Shown in pieces: positions 62,147-64,000 of a DNA stretch of 64,000 nucleotides. Position numbers and translations under genes: made by a program. The DNA is from Vibrio sp. VB16 (GTDB lineage Bacteria > Pseudomonadota > Gammaproteobacteria > Enterobacterales > Vibrionaceae), in assembly GCF_015594925.2 (NCBI RefSeq), contig NZ_CP087591.1, positions 1,116,001-1,180,000 of the forward strand. Reading direction: 5' to 3'. The notes below the pieces were generated by a model. The model worked only from the letters and a program-made list of their open reading frames with translations. It had not been told where the DNA came from and made no database searches. Each line of letters starts with the position of its first letter. Positions within the stretch are counted from its first letter, which is position 1.

Positions 62147-62495
62147 ATAGTATGAAATTTTTGATTTATTAATCAAATGCTTATACATTTAATCAGGTCT
62201 ATTGTCAAAATAGAGTTGATTTTTACTGTTGTACTGAGTTACAAGATATTCATTAATTGTGAATTTTTTTGTTAGCATTCCAAGAACCTAGAGTCGCTTA
62301 CGATGTTTTAAGACCGCAGCCATAGGACCGCAGTAGGTATTGAAGTGACTGAATGAAAATTATGGAAATAAAGTTCGTAGACTTGATGAATAAACCGCTA
62401 ATTCATAGTGCTATGGGTTCTATTTTAACGATATTTCTTTTTGAACCATATTGCTCGCGCATTTACTTGATACCCAAATATAGGCTTTGTTTCCA
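62147..62495. other. Non-coding stretch between gntR and the right direct repeat
   Basis: About 350 bp, AT-rich, with no ORF, integrase remnant or RNA gene recognised. Identity to the HAD region begins sharply at 62496. Confidence 0.5.
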
Positions 62496-62660
62496 AAACC
62501 AAAGAACTGTCTAGTCGTTGAAGATAGCCCTGTCGGGATCCAAGCGGCTCAAGCTGCTGGAATGAATGTCGTTCTATATGACCCCCATCAAATCCATGCT
62601 GAAATAGATGTTGAATATCGCGTGTCATCAATGCACGACATCCGCGCGTTATTGTCATAG
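62496..62660 (+). pseudogene. 3' fragment of the HAD phosphatase gene
   Basis: Encodes the last 54 residues of the HAD protein (NCLVVEDSPVGIQAA onwards) with one change, Asp to Glu in HAEIDVEY, and the original stop. It has no start or ribosome site and no catalytic motifs I or II. It is part of the right repeat copy and is not a functional gene. Confidence 0.95.
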
Positions 62661-62729
62661 GATGTTCCGTTCTATGGCAAACTAAGTTTACGATTAGGCA
62701 AATCGCATTTTGGATTTAAATAATAAGCG
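62496..62729 (+). repeat. Right copy of the 234-bp direct repeat
   Basis: Second copy of 47304-47537, with two substitutions (62603 and 62661). It ends 25 bp before the MFS gene start. Confidence 0.97.
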
Positions 62730-62753
62730 CATTAGCACCACTAAGGATAACCA

Positions 62754-63938
62754 GTGCAAACATCTAACCACCGGGTTTGGCAAAACCCACAGAATTTTTT
62801 AATACTTACCTCTATCGTTATCACTATTGCCTTTTCGAGTTGGCAGGCTTTGCTGAATAATTTTGTGGTGGAACGTGCAAATTTTGATGGCGCCGATATT
62901 GGTCTTCTTCAAAGTGTTCGAGAAATCCCAGGTTTTTTAGCCTTTACCGTTGTGTTTGTTCTTCTATTTATCCGTGAGCAGAAATTCATGATTATTGCGT
63001 TGGCAATGTGCGGGCTAGGTACGGCTGCGACAGGATTTTTTCCATCTCTTGGCGGGTTGCTGTTTACAACGTTAATGATGTCTATTGGGTTCCATTACTT
63101 TGAAACGTTAAAGCAATCACTCTCTTTACAATGGTTAACGAAGGCAGAAGCACCAGAGGTGTTAGGCAAGCTTATCTCTGTTAGCGCCTTTGCTTCGCTT
63201 TTTACCTACGCAGCACTCTGGTTGGCGCTAGAGCAGTTAGAGCTAGACTACATTTGGGTTTATCTTATCGCCGGTAGCGTCGCTTTTATGATCGCGTTGG
63301 TGCTTGCGTTCGCCTTTCCAGCCTTTGAAACCCATACCCAACAGAATAAAAAGCTTGTTTTGAGAAAGCGATATTGGCTTTACTACGCTCTGACCTTTAT
63401 GAGTGGTGCAAGGCGACAAATATTTACGGTATTCGCCGGTTTTTTGATGGTAGAAAAATTTGGATATTCTGCAGCGGATATTACCTTACTCTTTCTCATC
63501 AACTACGCGTTCAACTGGTTGTTCGCAAGGAAAATTGGGCGACTAATTGGCCGGGTTGGAGAGCGAAAGGCGCTCGCGTTTGAATATATTGGTTTGATCG
63601 CCGTTTTTCTCGGCTACGCCTTTGTAGAAACCGCGGAGTGGGGCGCCGCTCTTTATGTTGTCGATCATCTGTTTTTTGCCTTGGCCTTAGCCATTAGTAC
63701 TTATTTTCAAAAGATTGCTGATCCAGCGGATATGGCGTCAACAGCTGGAGTCGCCTTCACGATAAATCACATTGCAGCAGTGGTTATTCCCGTTACTTTT
63801 GGTGTTATTTGGCTTGTTTCACCGGCGGCGGTTTTTCTATTGGGAGCGGGCATGGCGATTGTGTCGCTATTACTTGCGCTGAATGTACCCGAAAAACCAA
63901 CGGAAGGTAACGAAGTCAGAGTACTGAGTTGGCGATAA
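62754..63938 (+). CDS. MFS transporter
   Basis: 394 aa major facilitator with about twelve hydrophobic helices (FLILTSIVITIAFSSWQALLNNFVVERANF; VREIPGFLAFTVVFVLLFIREQ; ISTYFQKIADPADMASTAGVAFTINHIAAVVIPV). The IADPADMASTAG segment is typical of an uncharacterised bacterial subgroup. Start is GTG with AAGGATAA upstream. It was probably the direct neighbour of the HAD gene before the 15-kb block arrived. Substrate unknown. Confidence 0.88.
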   Translation: MQTSNHRVWQNPQNFLILTSIVITIAFSSWQALLNNFVVERANFDGADIGLLQSVREIPGFLAFTVVFVLLFIREQKFMIIALAMCGLGTAATGFFPSLGGLLFTTLMMSIGFHYFETLKQSLSLQWLTKAEAPEVLGKLISVSAFASLFTYAALWLALEQLELDYIWVYLIAGSVAFMIALVLAFAFPAFETHTQQNKKLVLRKRYWLYYALTFMSGARRQIFTVFAGFLMVEKFGYSAADITLLFLINYAFNWLFARKIGRLIGRVGERKALAFEYIGLIAVFLGYAFVETAEWGAALYVVDHLFFALALAISTYFQKIADPADMASTAGVAFTINHIAAVVIPVTFGVIWLVSPAAVFLLGAGMAIVSLLLALNVPEKPTEGNEVRVLSWR

Positions 63939-63958
63939 AGGATCAAAGGATTCACAAT

Positions 63959-64000
63959 ATGAAGTTTTGCCCTAAATGTGGTTCAAAATCACTGATCATT
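63959..64000 (+). CDS. Zinc-ribbon protein, 5' end only (perhaps a NUDIX hydrolase)
   Basis: AAAGGATTCACAAT precedes an ATG starting KFCPKCGSKSLI, a C-x-x-C zinc ribbon. This N-terminus is common in NudC-like NUDIX hydrolases, but the window ends after 14 codons. Confidence 0.5.
   Translation, partial: MKFCPKCGSKSLII

Noticed and set aside
62425..62658. 77-codon minus-strand ORF over the right repeat, matching one at 47230-47466
   Set aside because: It is the antisense shadow of the HAD gene end and appears twice only because that sequence is duplicated.
1..64000. CRISPR arrays, tRNA or rRNA genes, phage structural genes
   Set aside because: None seen: no regularly spaced repeats, no tRNA-like cloverleaf noticed by eye, and no phage proteins among the reading frames. 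A tRNA scan was not possible here.

Overview
The window looks like chromosomal DNA of a marine gammaproteobacterium of the Vibrionaceae, most likely a Vibrio or close relative. The grounds are the thiCEFSGH gene order behind a TPP riboswitch, a vibrio-type ThiE with a long N-terminal extension, a V. fischeri-like alternative oxidase, the divergent ppsR/ppsA pair, and moderate GC with many small LysR-controlled redox units. All identifications come from reading the sequence and from family knowledge; no database search was run.

Layout. 1-0.8 kb: the 3' end of an IS110-family transposase and its non-coding tail. 0.8-5.7 kb: thiamine operon on the minus strand (promoter, TPP riboswitch, thiC, thiE, thiF, thiS, thiG, thiH), in which thiC has lost almost its whole catalytic body in frame. 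5.8-8.2 kb: two poorly known envelope proteins. 8.5-11.9 kb: ppsR and ppsA, diverging. 12-26.4 kb: a mosaic accessory stretch of regulators each next to a small redox or detoxification gene (WYL regulator/epoxide hydrolase, alternative oxidase, LysR/metallo-beta-lactamase, glutaredoxin 2/MFS, ArsR/NIPSNAP-ABM, FMN reductase/LysR/nitroreductase). Several genes here are broken: a homocysteine methyltransferase relic, grxB with an internal stop, and a truncated NIPSNAP gene. 26.8-31.4 kb: acetoacetate and short-chain fatty acid use (atoB, atoD, atoA, atoE). 32.5-42 kb: envelope proteins (DsbA, RND pump, EF-hand protein) and a compact TlpA-DUF4266-DUF3570-ApbE operon of unknown function. 42-47.5 kb: HD-GYP protein, LysR/DJ-1 pair, an RNA-binding protein, two acetyltransferases and a HAD phosphatase.

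47.5-62.5 kb is the most striking part. A catabolic block of about 15 kb is bracketed by 234-bp direct repeats that copy the 3' end of the HAD gene with only two mismatches. It encodes a TRAP transporter (dctQ, dctM, dctP), a nickel-pincer-cofactor racemase or epimerase of the LarA superfamily, the cofactor-making enzymes LarB, LarC and LarE, a HupE/UreJ-like nickel permease, a D-2-hydroxyacid dehydrogenase, a DgoK-type 2-keto-3-deoxy-sugar-acid kinase, a KDPG-type aldolase, an RraA-like protein, an MDR oxidoreductase, an EamA exporter and a GntR/FCD regulator. A palindromic motif related to ATCTGATATgTTAGATGT occurs five times, once in front of each transcription unit, and is the likely operator of that GntR protein. 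The block therefore looks like one self-contained regulon: import of a hydroxy acid or sugar acid, inversion of its C2 centre by a nickel enzyme, oxidation to a 2-keto acid, phosphorylation and aldol cleavage. No sugar-acid dehydratase is present, which fits a substrate that is already 3-deoxy, although this is inference. 62.7-64 kb: an MFS transporter and the start of a zinc-ribbon protein, probably the original neighbours of the HAD gene.
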